In this document: piece after piece, positions 32,181-44,103 of the stretch
Layout of the letters: each line of letters opens with the position of its first letter
How positions within the stretch are numbered: position 1 is the first letter of the stretch
NCBI RefSeq assembly: GCF_032854445.1
Contig: NC_088298.1
Location: 3,032,160-3,096,159, forward strand
Reading direction: 5' to 3'
DNA length: 64,000 nt
Origin: Liolophura sinensis
Lineage: Eukaryota > Mollusca > Polyplacophora > Chitonida > Chitonidae
Notes under the pieces: model-generated
The model's database searches: none
Told to the model about the DNA's origin: nothing
Seen by the model: only the letters and a program-made list of their open reading frames with translations
Position numbers and translations under genes: made by a program

Positions 32181-32620
32181 GAAATTTATTTATTTATTTC
32201 ATTGGTGTTTTACGCCGAACTCAAGAATGTTTCACTTATACGACGGCGGCCAGCAGTGTGGTGGGAGGATTTATTTGATTTGATTGGCGTTTTTTACGCT
32301 GTACTCAAGAATATTTCAATTATACGACGGCGGCCAGCATTATGGTGGGTAGAAACCGGGCAGAGCCGGGGGGAAACCCACGACCATCCGCAGGTTTGCG
32401 GCAGACCTTCCGACGTGCGGCCGGAGAGGAAGCCAGCATGAGCTGGACTTGAACTCACAGCGACCGCATTGGTGAGAGACTCCTGGGTCATTACGCTGCG
32501 CTAGCGCGCTAACCAACTGAGCCACGGAGGCCCCGTGGTGAGAGGAAACCAGGCAGATGTGGTATAAATGTAAAACCCTCGGCCATCGGCATGTTGTTGG
32601 AAGATTAGGGAAATTACAGC
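32181..32620 (-). mobile_element. Outer SINE, split by a younger SINE
   Basis: Antisense SINE body from (attt)n at 32181 to ggtgggagga at 32269. It resumes at gtggtgagaggaaaccaggc (32535) and runs through the ggccatcggcatgttgttgg region. The interruption is the full-length SINE at 32270-32534. Confidence 0.8.
32270..32534 (-). mobile_element. Inner full-length SINE with target-site duplication
   Basis: This 265-bp element is the most complete copy in the window. The minus-strand head GGGGCCTCCGTGGCTCAGTT has an A-box TGGCTCAGTTGG and B-box GAGTTCAAGTCC, then the whole body and a short tail. It is flanked by GTGGTG(G/A)GAGGA at 32258-32269 and 32535-32546, a 12-bp target-site duplication with one mismatch. 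The RNA polymerase III boxes look intact. Confidence 0.88.
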
Positions 32621-32769
32621 TACATTCGTGTTTTCCTTAAGGATGACATCAACCTCTGTTAAAACACTGATTGGCTGAAAAAAGACAATAGTGGTTGCAC
32701 TAAAAAAAGCCTCCATGTGAATAGTTATTCACTGAATAAGACTTAACCATGAACAGCCGCCCATTCACA

Positions 32770-32850
32770 TTGGGCTTGGTTAATTGCCCAGTTGATAGAA
32801 CTGCATGGCTGAACACACTGAGTTCGAATCTCAGTTAATTTAGTGTGTTC
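32770..32850 (+). other. tRNA-like remnant
   Basis: TTGCCCAGTTGATAGAACTG followed by GAGTTCGAATCTCAG resembles tRNA A and B boxes and a T-arm (CTGAGTTCGAATCTCAG can pair). No complete cloverleaf was worked out; probably a SINE head or tRNA pseudogene. Confidence 0.35.
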
Positions 32851-33271
32851 ACTGGGCCCATATTTAGCAAAGGTCTTAAGACTTGAGTCAAACATTCAAT
32901 CACAGCTATAATTGAAATGTTTTCCTCTCCGAAGATAAATTCCTCTCAATTTGTACTCTTTACTCCAGAACAATGTACCAGCCACAATTTCAGTTATTTT
33001 TTTTCTGGCATTGGCTCAATTTATGACTTACCTTGCTTGATAAATACGGTATGAGTAAGATAAATATCCGTTGTGTTACCCGTTGTGTTAAAGGGCTATT
33101 AATTCGTTGCTCCTATGGGCAACACAAATTTTATTGGATTTACTTCACGGTTGTTATGTCAAAGTGTATAGTTAAGTTAGATTTTGAAGTTATTGGCTGT
33201 TATTCAATGTCGTATTTAATGTTATCGACGTGCACTGTTCGAAAAGCACAAAGGTTTGTGAGTAAGTGGAG

Positions 33272-33590
33272 TGCCCGGGTTTAACGTCGTACTTAACAAT
33301 TTTTTGGTCATATGACGACGAAGGAATCCTTAGGGTGTATGCAATGTACCGCCTTGTTGCAGGGCGGATTTGCACCGCTCTTTTATCTAGTGCTGCTTCA
33401 CTGAGACTACTTACCGAAGGAAAGTAAGCGGCCCCGCCCGAGCCAATATACTGATAAGGGTCAACCAGTCGTTGGACTATCCCCTTCATGCTGAACGCCA
33501 ATCCAGGAAGTTACAACGCCCTCTTTTAAAGTCTTAGGTGTGACTCGACGCAGGATTGATCCGGGATCTACCGGTCCCCAAACAACACAA
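33272..33590 (-). mobile_element. Another molluscan tRNA-derived SINE family, antisense
   Basis: Starts gggtttaacgtcgtacttaa, then gacgacgaaggaatccttag, tctagtgctgcttcactgag and gtcttaggtgtgactcgacg. It ends at an antisense B-box-like ggattgatccgggatctacc. Body unrelated to the common SINE. Confidence 0.6.
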
Positions 33591-33721
33591 AGGCTTGTAA
33601 AATAGCTTATCCAGAAGATCATTTTCTAAAACACACACCTTAAAATGAAGTTTCACAACATTTTTGTCACGTAATTCTGCTTAAGTCATGTGTTAGGGGG
33701 CGCGCAGTTTACTGCTATTGG

Positions 33722-33880
33722 TGCATTTACATGAACAGTTAGAATAAAACCCTGACTTAGGTAAACAGAAAAAGAGGCCGTATTTCACCGGCATAGTGAA
33801 AGACCATTTGCCAGCTATCAAACTGTCATCGCTGTCCTGGTTTTACTATCTTTGCTGTACGTCTTTAATTAAAGAGTATC
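33722..33880. repeat. Dispersed repeat, family D (reverse orientation)
   Basis: The reverse complement matches 28911-29043: gaataaaaccctgacttagg, tttcaccggcatag, catttgccagctatcaaact and cgtctttaattaaag. Confidence 0.5.
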
Positions 33881-34519
33881 TCCGTTATCATTCGCCTTGT
33901 GAAAAAATTTTTTTCTTTTGACAATTGAAAACAAAACCAAGTAGCACCTATGATTGGCTGTCTGTTTTGTTTATTTCTTTCAAGTACGAATGGTCTCGTG
34001 CAAATGTTCCCTCAGATGGCCAAGTAATGACTAGCGCGCCGTACCAGCTTTCTCCGCCTCACGGGTTCTTGCGCAGTTAAAGACCTCCGTGCCTCCATAC
34101 TCGTGATAGCTTCACAACACTTACGTGACAGTCATCGAAGCTGAGCATATATGGGAGCTTAATGTGAACGGATGCGTAATACCAGAGATTATGTTTTCAG
34201 AAGGTTACCTTTACCGAAATTAGTCCGTGATAGCCGGAATCACCCGAAGTATCGCACTCAGAACAAACTAGTAGAAAGAATGCAAATTTGTGTATTCTTG
34301 CATAGGAGCCCTTGCAAAGCGACAGATTTTTGCAGGTAATAAGATGAAGAAAGTCATGTTTTTTTCTTGGCTGTTTTTTGTAGTAAAATTGATTTAACAG
34401 CCGGAGCCAAAATTTTCTCGTACATTGTCAGTGTCTGACAATTAATCATATCGAGGGCAGCGAAAATAATTTTGTTTACAAGTGAAGCTTACAGATTCTT
34501 CTTAGGTAATTAACTGACG

Positions 34520-36808
34520 TATAAGGTGATACACGCCTATAGGCCCAGTCTTTGATGTACTGTGAGTGAAACCGTGATGTAGTCTTTGCCCTCTGAACCT
34601 TATTTGATGTAGAACGGTGCACTGCCAACTTCAGCATTACCGGGGAACATCGATGTAAACGGCGATACACGACTTCTGGCCTCGTCTTTGATGTATTGTG
34701 ACTGATGCAGTCTGTGTCTTGTGAACTTAATTGGGTGTAGTACGGTGCGCTGCCAACTTCAGCATTACCGGGGAACATCGATGTAAACGGCGATACACGA
34801 CTTCTGGCCTCGTCTTTGATGTATTGTGACTGATGCAGTCTGCGTCTTGTGAACTTAATTGGGTGTAGTACGGTGCGCTGTCAACTTCAGCAGTACCGGG
34901 GAACATCGATGTAAACGGCGATACATGACTTCTGGCCTCGTCTTTGATGTATTGTGACTGATGCAGTCTGTGTCTTGTGAACTTAATTGGGTGTAGTACG
35001 GTGCGCTGCCAACTTCAACAGTACCGGGGAACATCGATGTAAACGGCGATACACGACTTCTGGCCTCGTCTTTGATGTGTTGTGACTGATGCAGTCTGCG
35101 TCTTGTGAACTTAATTGGGTGTAGTACGGTGCACTGCCAACTTCAGCAGTACCGGGGAACATCGATGTAAACGGCGATACACGACTTCTGGCCTCATCAG
35201 TCTGCCTCATGTGAACTTAATTGGGTGTAGTACGGTGCGCTGCCAACTTCAACAGTACCGGGGAACATCGATGTAAACGGCGATACACGACCTCTGGCCT
35301 CATCAGTCTGTGTCTTGTGAACTTAACTGGGTGTAGTACGGTGCGCTGCCAACTTCAGCAGTACTGAGGAACATCGATGTAAACGGCGATACACGACTTC
35401 TGGCCTCGTCTTTGATGTATTGTGACTGATGCAGTCTGCGTCTTGTGAACTTAATTGGGTGTAGTACGGTGCGCTGCCAACTTCAGCAGTACCGGGGAAC
35501 ATCGATGTAAACGGCAATACACGACTTCTGGCCTCGTCTTTGATGTATTGTGACTGATGCAGTCTGCGTCTTGTAAACTTAATTGGGTGTAGTACGGTGC
35601 GCTGCCAACTTCAGTAGTACCGGGGAACATCGATGTAAACGGCGATACACGACTTCTGGCCTCGTCTTTGATGTATTGTGACTGATGCAGTCTGCGTCTT
35701 GTGAACTTAATTGGGTGTAGTACGGTGCACTGCCAACTTCAGCAGTACCGGGGAACATCGATGTAAACGGCGATACACGACCTCTGGCCTCATCAGTCTG
35801 CGTCTTGTGAACTTAATTGGGTGTAGTACGGTGCGCTGCCAACTTCAACAGTACCGGGGAACATCGATGTAAACGGCGATACACGACTTCTGGCCTCATC
35901 AGTCTGTGTCTTGTGAACTTAATTGGGTGTAGTACCGTGCGCTGCCAACTTCAGCAGTACCGGGGAACATCGATGTAAACGGCGATACACGACTTCTGGC
36001 CTCGTCTTTGATGTATTGTGACTGATGCAGTCTGTGTCTTGTGAACTTAATTGGGTGTAGTACGGTGCGCTGTCAACTTCAGCAGTACCGAGGAACATCG
36101 ATGTAAACGGCGATACACGACTTCTGACCTCGTCTTTGATGTATTGTGACTGATGCAGTCTGCGTCTTGTGAACTTAATTGGGTGTAGTACGGTGCACTG
36201 CCAACTTCAGCAGTACCGGGGAACATCGATGTAAACGGCGATACACGACCTCTGGCCTCATCAGTCTGCGTCTTGTGAACTTAATTGGGTGTAGTACGGT
36301 GCGCTGCCAACTTCAACAGTACCGGGGAACATCGATGTAAACGGCGATACACGACTTCTGGCCTCATCAGTCTGTGTCTTGTGAACTTAATTGGGTGTAG
36401 TACGGTGCGCTGCCAACTTCAGTAGTACCGGGGAACATCGATGTAAACGGCGATACATGACTTCTGGCTTTGATGTATTGTGACTGATGCAGTCTGCGTC
36501 TTGCGAACTTAATTGGGTGTAGTACGGTGCGCTGCCAATTTCAGCATTACCGGGGAGCATCGATGTAAACGGCGATACACGACTTCTGGCCTCGTCTTTG
36601 ATGTATTGTGACTGATGCAGTCTGCGTCTTGTGAACTTAATTGGGTGTAGTACGGTGCGCTGCCAACTTCAGCATTACCGGGGAACATCGATGTAAACGG
36701 CGATACACGACTTCTGGCCTCGTCTTTGATGTATTGTGACTGATGCAGTCTGCGTCTTGTGAACTTAATTGGGTGTAGTACGGTGCGCTGCCAACTTCAG
36801 AAGTACCG
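34520..36808. repeat. Satellite array: 128-bp and 106-bp monomers with higher-order order
   Basis: About 17 monomers built around gtgaacttaattgggtgtag, accggggaacatcgatgtaa and ggcgatacacgacttctggc. Long monomers (L, 128 bp) contain gtctttgatgtattgtgact; short ones (S, 106 bp) lack 22 bp there. Starts from 34721 run L L L S S, L L L S S, L L S S, then a 122-bp variant, L, L and a partial monomer. The LLLSS period is 596 bp. The left edge is a diverged monomer from about 34520. The repeat length is not a multiple of three, so the frame shifts between monomers and it is not coding. Confidence 0.92.
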
Positions 36809-36809
36809 G

Positions 36810-38460
36810 CTGGAATTTTGTCTTTATATATGAAGATCCCAATGCATGCGTTGTGTTCCTTCCATTCTGTGTTCTACCCTCGGTTACATTAAGACCCAAC
36901 TCGACTCATCCCATCCCAACCATTGCGTCGCGTCCTATACGCTGGCGTGTGCAAGATAATGATGTAACCCCCACGAGTCGTGCTCCAGTCGATACGTGTG
37001 TGCTGGTTCAGTAAAAAGTCGTTTGACTTTTACCAACTGGGACCAGCTCCGAACGACTAGTTAAGTCGAGTCGCCGTGCTTAAGATGACCTAAAAGTTGT
37101 CACGGAAGTATACCGCTATTGCTGTATTTAGTTTAAATTTTCAAAATTTCAATGTTGTTAAAACGTGGAAGTCTGTGCAGATCATTGTGACTTAACACCA
37201 CATCGGCAATTTTTCAGCCATTTTGTGGCGAGAGCAAGCTAAAAATAAGAGACGGTGAATTGCTTTCAGTATGGTAAAAAGAATATCAAAAATGAAACAA
37301 AAATAGTCGCACATGTTTAAAGCGAGCTAGTCGGAAAAACATTTTCCCTGAGTTGTTTTGAAGCGTTTATTTGGATTTGTTCGAATGGTCTTTTCAGCAG
37401 TACGCTGTCGCTGTTTAGAGATCTGGTTACTAATATGTAAGGGAAGCAGAACGCGTTTGTTTACATCCTGCATTGTGTTACTGTCAGTTCACGAATATTT
37501 TTCAATTACAAGTAATTATAACGTAATTTGACTTAACTCAGAGAAAAACGATCGCTTTCACCTGAAATCGCGACCGAGTTAGTGACTCTGACAGGTCGTT
37601 TTTGCTGAACCTACGGTAGTAATTTTTTTACTTACCCGCTTACTCGTTAATTTCAGTCTAAAGTGCATCTCCTCCTTATTTCTCTCTTTTCAATACTTTC
37701 TTTTCTCAATCTTAATTTACTAGTATCCTTCTCTCCATCGTGCATGCATTTTCTATTTTTCTTTCTCGTAGACTCACTCGTATTTTCTCCTCTGCAGCCT
37801 TTCTCGTCTACCCGCACTTTGATTGACAGCTATTGTGTCACATGATCACACAAGACTACATTTCCGAATGGACCCAAATCTGTCATCGGTAGTGCTTGGG
37901 AGTGGTCGTTTGTTAACAAATACACTGTCGGCTGGAAAATTCTGCCCGAAAGTTGAAAATTTGAAACCTTACTACACGAATATAGGACATCGCTGAAAGC
38001 TGCACTTTTGCGCATAAGCTGTATTCAACGAACTCTATCATACTGTGGAGTTACAATTTTCAAGCCTTGTTCCTAATACCTCGTTTTAAAGCCAGATAAA
38101 AATAATCAACCAAAGCTCGAAAACTGCCATGTTCTTATAACAGTTAACCCGGACAATTCTATACGTATACATTTGTTTTATCTATGATAAGAATAATAAT
38201 TAACATTTGTGCTTTATGATATAGGCCAATGACCCTCAACATTTCAGGAGGTATCACACAGTAGTAGGCAGGCTTTGTTAGATGAACTTAAGATCTGAGG
38301 CATATTGGAGGCTGAATTTTATACTCCAGTGATCTAGTGAAAAGCTCACGAGCCTCCAGGTATAAACTCTCTACCAATGATGTGCTAAAAGCAACAAGGC
38401 TGAGTCTCAAACATTCGTGTTGGACAGGATCCAACATTTTTAGGTACGACTTAAAAGCGG
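36810..38460. other. Intergenic stretch; mostly nothing recognised
   Basis: No gene seen. A fragment at about 37190-37290 (ccacatcggcaatttttcag, tttgtggcgagagcaag) matches the 3' UTR of the retrotransposon family at 38560 and 41566, antisense. A C/T-rich stretch at 37660-37810 gives a low-complexity ORF without support. Confidence 0.5.
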
Positions 38461-38467
38461 AACCATA

Positions 38468-38555
38468 TAATTTATTTATATGACTGGTGTTTTACGCCGT
38501 ACTCAAGAATATTTCGCTTATACGACGGCAGCCAGCATTATGGCTGTCAGAATGA
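38468..38555 (-). mobile_element. Truncated SINE, antisense
   Basis: tttatttatatgactggtgt, then ttacgccgtactcaagaata and cgacggcagccagcattatg. It is cut short where the retrotransposon 3' end begins, suggesting that the retrotransposon integrated into this SINE. Confidence 0.75.
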
Positions 38556-38559
38556 ATGA

Positions 38560-41060
38560 ATGAATAAATAATTATGGCTTAAGGCCACATCGGCAAGATT
38601 TCAGCCACATCGTGGCGAGAACAAGGTGAAAACACCAGGCGGTTGAGGATTTCGATATGACAGTGAGTACACCAAAAATGAAGCAAAAAAGCTCAGACAT
38701 GTTTAAAATCAGATAAAAGAAAAACAAGAGATAAAACTCGAAAACTAGCATATTTTAAAAATAGTATATCTAGAAATCTATATGCATATAACTTTTTATC
38801 TGTACATATTTATTACAATTAAATTTGATATTCTATGGTATAGGCCGATGGCCTTCAAATATTTCGTGACAACATCACCAGCGATGCTGTCAAATAAACA
38901 AAACATTGAGTTGACTTCATAGAATTGCTTGTATTGATAAAAATATTATATAGAGTTGATTGTGTAAAATCTTTGCCGAACATCAGCAAAGTCTACACAG
39001 TCAACCAGGATATGTTTGATGCCATGTTGAGCATCACATCCAACACACTCGGGAGCACTGCTCCCATCCAGGAGAAAATCGTGTGTTAGACGAGAATGCC
39101 CATTACCACACCTTGTTAAAACTACTTGGTCTCTAGGGGACTTTTCGCAAGCATAATTATTGTAGCCAATGACAGGACGAATAGCATGCAGTATATTATG
39201 GACCTGCAAGTCCCATTCATCCTGCCAAAGACGACGAATATATTTAAGAATATTAGACTTCTACGTCAGTGTAAGGGTTTTTAACTCGATATACAGGTTT
39301 ATATAAGGTAGATTACGCTTGCCTGTCCACGACTGTGTTTGCATGACAGGACGAATAGCATGCAGTTTATTATGGACCTGCAAGTCCCATTCATCCTGCC
39401 AAAGACGACGAATATATTTAAGAATATTAGACTTCTACGTCAGTGTAAGGGATTTTAACTCGATATACAGGTTTATATAAGGCAGATTTCGCTTGCCTGT
39501 CCACGACTGTGTTTGCATGGATACCAATATGACTCGTTATCCAACAGAATATAATATCCCCATCCTTCGACCCGTCAGTATATATAAATTTATAATCCAT
39601 ATAACAAACCTTAATTTCAGCAAAACTTTGCTAAATTATAAGAGTATTTGTATCTGATTTTTTATGCTTACGTAGATCAAATATTATTTTGGTTGTGGAA
39701 AAAGCCATGGAGAAGACTCCGGAAAAGACACCAGAGTTACTTCCTCTAGCTTGATCTTAGCTTTCACAATATGGTACCGTATACGAAGCCCGAACGAAGG
39801 GATCTGATTGGAACATTTATTAAATTTATCTACATATGATGGATTGATAACACAGTCGTAGGCAGGGCTTGTTGGATGAGCTTTAAGCTTTGTAGCATAT
39901 TGAAGGCTCAGTTTTATTCGTCGGTTATATAAAGAAGGTTCATTTGCCTCAACGTGTAAACTCTCTACTGGCGAGGTTCTAAACCTCTGAGCCTCAAAAC
40001 CTTAGTGATGGACAGGATCCAACATTCTTGTATACGATTTCCTAGCGGAACCGTAAATGATTGACCCATAGTCCAATTTAGACCTCACCAGATAACGTTA
40101 TAAATTTAGTAAAACAGATCGGTCAGCACCCAGTCGATGTTAGACACGACTTTGATCATATTTAGATGAGCTATAAAAGATACTTTATTATCGAATATTA
40201 TACCCAAAAATTAAGTTTCTATAAACATTTTGAATCTGTTTACCACAAAATTTCAGATCAGGGTAAAGATGAAATTTAGGTTTATTACAAAAATGCATAC
40301 CGACGGTTTTAGACGTTGAAAATTTAAAACCGTTTTCAGTTGCCCACTTCTCGATCTTATTGAGAAAGCTGCAGCTGACGTTCGATGTTATTCAAATTTT
40401 CAGCACGGTAGCATATAAGGAAATCATCCATGTTTAAAGAACCCTTTGTGTCAGCTGTTAATGTTTGTACTAAGATATTTATTTTTGTGTTAAACAATGT
40501 TGGCGTTAACATACTGCTCTCAGGAACACCCATTTCCTGCTCATAAGAGTCAGAAGGAGTAGATCCTACATGTACCTTAATCTGACGATCAGATAAAAAT
40601 TCTGATATAAATATTGGTAGTCGACCTTTTAAGGCCCATATCGGCAAGGTCTTTTAAAATACCATATTTCCATGTGGTGTCGGAGGCCTTTTCAGGGTCA
40701 AAAAAATATGGACACCACATGTTCATTATTGATAAAGCCATCGCGAATAAAGGTTTCTAGTCGAACAAGGTGATCTAAAATGGATCGATCTTGACGAAAA
40801 CCACGCTGTATTTTAGATGGTAAATTGTTTGTTTATATAAAAAAAAACCAAACAGCTGGTAAGAGCAAAGAGGTAATTATTTGGATCAATATGATCCTTA
40901 CCCGGTTTGGGAACCGGAATAATACACGCCTCCCTCCATGATGGTGGAAAATTACCAGTTATCTAAATATCATTGTCCAAGTGAGTCTCAAGTGGCTCAG
41001 CTGGTAAATGATTCAGAAGTTTATAATATATACGTCATCATATATAAACAAACTATTATT
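38560..41060 (-). mobile_element. Non-LTR retrotransposon E1 (reverse transcriptase to 3' UTR; 5'-truncated)
   Basis: Minus-strand order: reverse-transcriptase region (about 41000-40330, with the end of the fingers, a broken FFDPEKASDT-like stretch, ISEFLSDRQIKVHVGSTPSD, GVPESSMLTPTLFN and catalytic-box-like NMDDF). Then come the thumb (40330-39650), a connecting region (39650-39240), and a C-terminal cysteine module (GHSRLTHDFLL.., CVGCDAQHGIKHILVDC at 39110-38990). The 3' UTR ends in ATTCATTCATTC near 38560. Frameshifts and stops throughout; inactive. 5' truncation here fits target-primed integration. Confidence 0.8.
39171..39518. repeat. 174-bp tandem duplication inside retrotransposon E1
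   Basis: gacaggacgaatagcatgca starts at 39171 and again at 39345. The following 170 bases, including tcatcctgccaaagacgacg, are repeated almost unchanged. 174 bp is divisible by three. Confidence 0.85.
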
Positions 41061-41816
41061 CTCCAACAGCTGTACAGGGAATTGTGACGGGAAGTAAATC
41101 AGGTATGTCAGTTTTTTTATTTAATGAAAATAAATTTGATGATTGTTCTGTCGGGAATGAGAATGTCTGCGGATCTTAAATGCTTTAATGTTTGAGAAAT
41201 ATTTAGGGAACCAAGGTGTCCAAACAGACACTCGCATATCAGCCGTCAACCAATGAGGACGTTCAAGGTCAGTAACCGCAAGGTCAATTCCCACGACATA
41301 TAATACAAACCACCGACTAAGAAAGTATATGAAGTACTCACTGTAAAACTCAACAATTGTGAAACAAAAACCCAGTCGCAGAAAAGCACTTCCAAGAGCT
41401 AGAAAAGAAGTGATTACAGCAAGATCGGACTGGATCCCAGATCTCACCCCTTCAACTCGTATCCACCACTTCCTGATTAAATTCCCGCATCCGATCCAGG
41501 GGTTTATCGGTGGTTTATCGTAATGACCCCGAGCCTCTCACCAATGAGATAGCTACGAATGAATGAGTGAATGAATGATTAAGGCTTAACGCCACATCGG
41601 CAATATTTCAGTCATATCGTGGCGAGAACAAGTTAAGAACACGAGGCGATGCAGGTTTTCGATATAGTGGTGAAAACATAAAATATGAAACAAAAATGTT
41701 TGGACGTGTTTAAAATCAGATAAGAAAAACAAAATAGTTAGAACTCGAAAACCATGACATTTGAAAAAAATAGTTTATCTACAAAAACTGCATATGTATC
41801 ATTTTATCTATCTATA

Positions 41817-41817
<1 letters not shown>

Positions 41818-41847
<30 letters not shown>

Positions 41848-41872
41848 ATATATATATATATATATATATATT
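41818..41872. repeat. Microsatellite (tatc)n then (ta)n
   Basis: Pure tatc units followed directly by a ta run, in the 3' part of E2. Confidence 0.95.
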
Positions 41873-42195
41873 AATAATAATCAAAACTTGTATCCTATTA
41901 TAAAGGACAACAGCCTTAAAAAATTAATAACAGCATTCCCAGCGACGATGTCAATCAGGTCATATATGGAGTCGGCTATGTAGAATCTTTGATGAACATG
42001 GACAAAGCCCACACTCTCAACCAGGATAGGTTTGATGCCATACAGGGCATCACATCCAACACACTGTGGAGCACTGCTCTCATCCAGGGTAAAATTGTGT
42101 GTTAGGCGACGAATATATTTAAAAATATCAGACTTAAAATCATTATATGGGATTTTAACTTTTGACAAAGGTTTATTAAGGGCAGCGTTCGCCTC

Positions 42196-42272
42196 ACTGT
42201 CCACGACTGTGTTTCGATGGATACCAGTATGACTTTCACCTCCCTGTCCACGACTGTGTTTCCATGGATACC
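42196..42272. repeat. Short tandem duplication in E2 (about 48 bp)
   Basis: tgtccacgactgtgtttcga and its following gataccagtatgactt recur immediately as tgtccacgactgtgtttcca plus gataccaatatgactt. Confidence 0.7.
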
Positions 42273-43989
42273 AATATGACTTGGTATCCAGCAGAATATA
42301 ATATCTCTTACCTCTTTTAATTTGTTTTCTATGTGTAGCTAAAACTTCAAGGACCAACGGATTTTTAAATTTATTATTCCCAATTGCCAAAAGGCAAGAA
42401 AGCGAGATGCTGCATATCACTGCCCTCTGGGCATGCCCAGATGAAACATATGATAAGGCCAGGAGTATAGCCCTGAACATTGAAGATGAGGATGGAAAAC
42501 GAAGAGAAGCAACTCGATGCCCTAGGACAGCTGCAGCCGCAACCCTGTCCCCATCCTTTCATCCATCAGTATATATAATTTTCTAATCCCAATAATTACT
42601 CTTAATTTCAGCAAAGTTATCAAAGGATTCATATTTGCTTTGTTGTGTTTACACAGAAAAAATATCAATTTAGGTTCTTCAAGAAACCAGGGGGCAGAGT
42701 CCGAAAAATGATTGGTCAGCACCCCAATCGGTGTTAGGCCTTAATTACATAGAGAGCCTTTGTACATTTAGGCATATTTATATGAGGTATAAAAGATAAT
42801 TTCTTATCAAATATAACCCTTAAAATTAATTTTCTTCAACAATTTTCTCCGCTTCAAAATAAAGTTTTAAGTTCGGGGTCTAGATGGAATTTCCGTTGAT
42901 TAAAAAAATGCATACCGACGGTTTTAGACGCAGAAAATCTAAAACCCTTTTTACCTGCCGTTTTCCTTAAGGTGAGGATTAGATAAAAATTCTGATATTA
43001 ATATTGGTAATCGGCCTTTAAGGCCCATATCAGAAAGGTCTTTTAAAATACCATATTTCCATGTGGTGTCGTAGGCCTTTTTAAAGTCCAAAAATATGGA
43101 CACCACGTGTTCATTATTGATCAAACCATTTCTAATAACGGTTTCAAATCGAACAAGGTGATCCATGGTAGATCTACCTTGACGAAAACCACACTGTATA
43201 TTAGAAAGTAACTTTTTGGTTTTAAGAAACCAAACAAGTCTATCATTAATCATCCGTTCCACAGTCTGGTAAGAGCTACGGGGCGGTAATTAGACGGATC
43301 AGTCTGATCCTTACCCAGTTTGGGAATCGGAATAATATACGCCTCCCTCAATGACGGTGCAAAATTACCAGTTAAACATAAACACCAGTTTTATCATTAA
43401 ACATGTCCAATAGAGTCTTAAGTTGGCTCAGGTGGTAAATGATTCAGAAACTTACATTATACCTCAACAGGACCACAAGCTGTATCGTGTGCCTTTTTAA
43501 ATGCAGTTTTTAGTTCATAAATATTCTTAATATTCTCGGAAGAAGATTTCTTGGAAATTGTTTCAGCTAGTTTCTTTGCTATATCACATGGAGAAGTGAA
43601 TATATTATTTCCATCTGTCAAATACTGAACTATTTTCAGGGCTTCATTATTTTCGCCCTTTAGTTTTTGAACCATGTTCCAGACGTTAGGCATAGCTGTT
43701 TTTGACTTAATGCCTGAAACAAAGTTCCGCCAAGAAAATCGTCTCTTGGACTTGAGTTATCGACGAGCCTTGGCTCTTAAAAAAACGAACCTGGTTTAAA
43801 TTATTAAAAGTAGGACATATATTAAAACTTCGCTCTGCCTTTTTCCGGTCCTTGATGGCTTTGCGACAGTCATTGTCGTACCAGGGTTTACTTTCGGATT
43901 TTGGATTTGTCGAGGTCCTAAGTATAGTTCTATCAGCAGCTCGTAAAACAAGTTGATTAAATTTTAATATTGTAATTCTTTATTTGTTT

Positions 43990-44103
43990 GGTCGTGGGTT
44001 TCCCCCGGGCTGTGCCCGGTTTCCACCCACCATAATGCTGGCCGCCGTCGTATAAGTGAAATATTCTTGAGTACGGCGTAAAACACCAATCAAAAAAATA
44101 AAA
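43990..44103 (+). mobile_element. 5'-truncated SINE with 13-bp target-site duplication
   Basis: The body from gtcgtgggtttcccccgggc to aacaccaatcaaaaaaataa. Flanked by tctttatttgttt at 43977-43989 and again at 44104-44116, a perfect duplication. Inserted in material lying inside retrotransposon E2. Confidence 0.85.

Noticed and set aside
34476-35517. Open frames of 64-100 codons on the minus strand of the satellite (MFPG..AEVGSAPYYTQLSSQD)
   Set aside because: Monomers of 128 and 106 bp shift the reading frame at every repeat; the frames are a by-product of the repeat sequence.
34520-36808. CRISPR-like regular repetition
   Set aside because: Monomers are contiguous with no unique spacers, and the genome is eukaryotic.
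37663-37845. Ser/Phe/Leu-rich 60-codon ORF
   Set aside because: Low-complexity C/T tract with no splice context or similarity.
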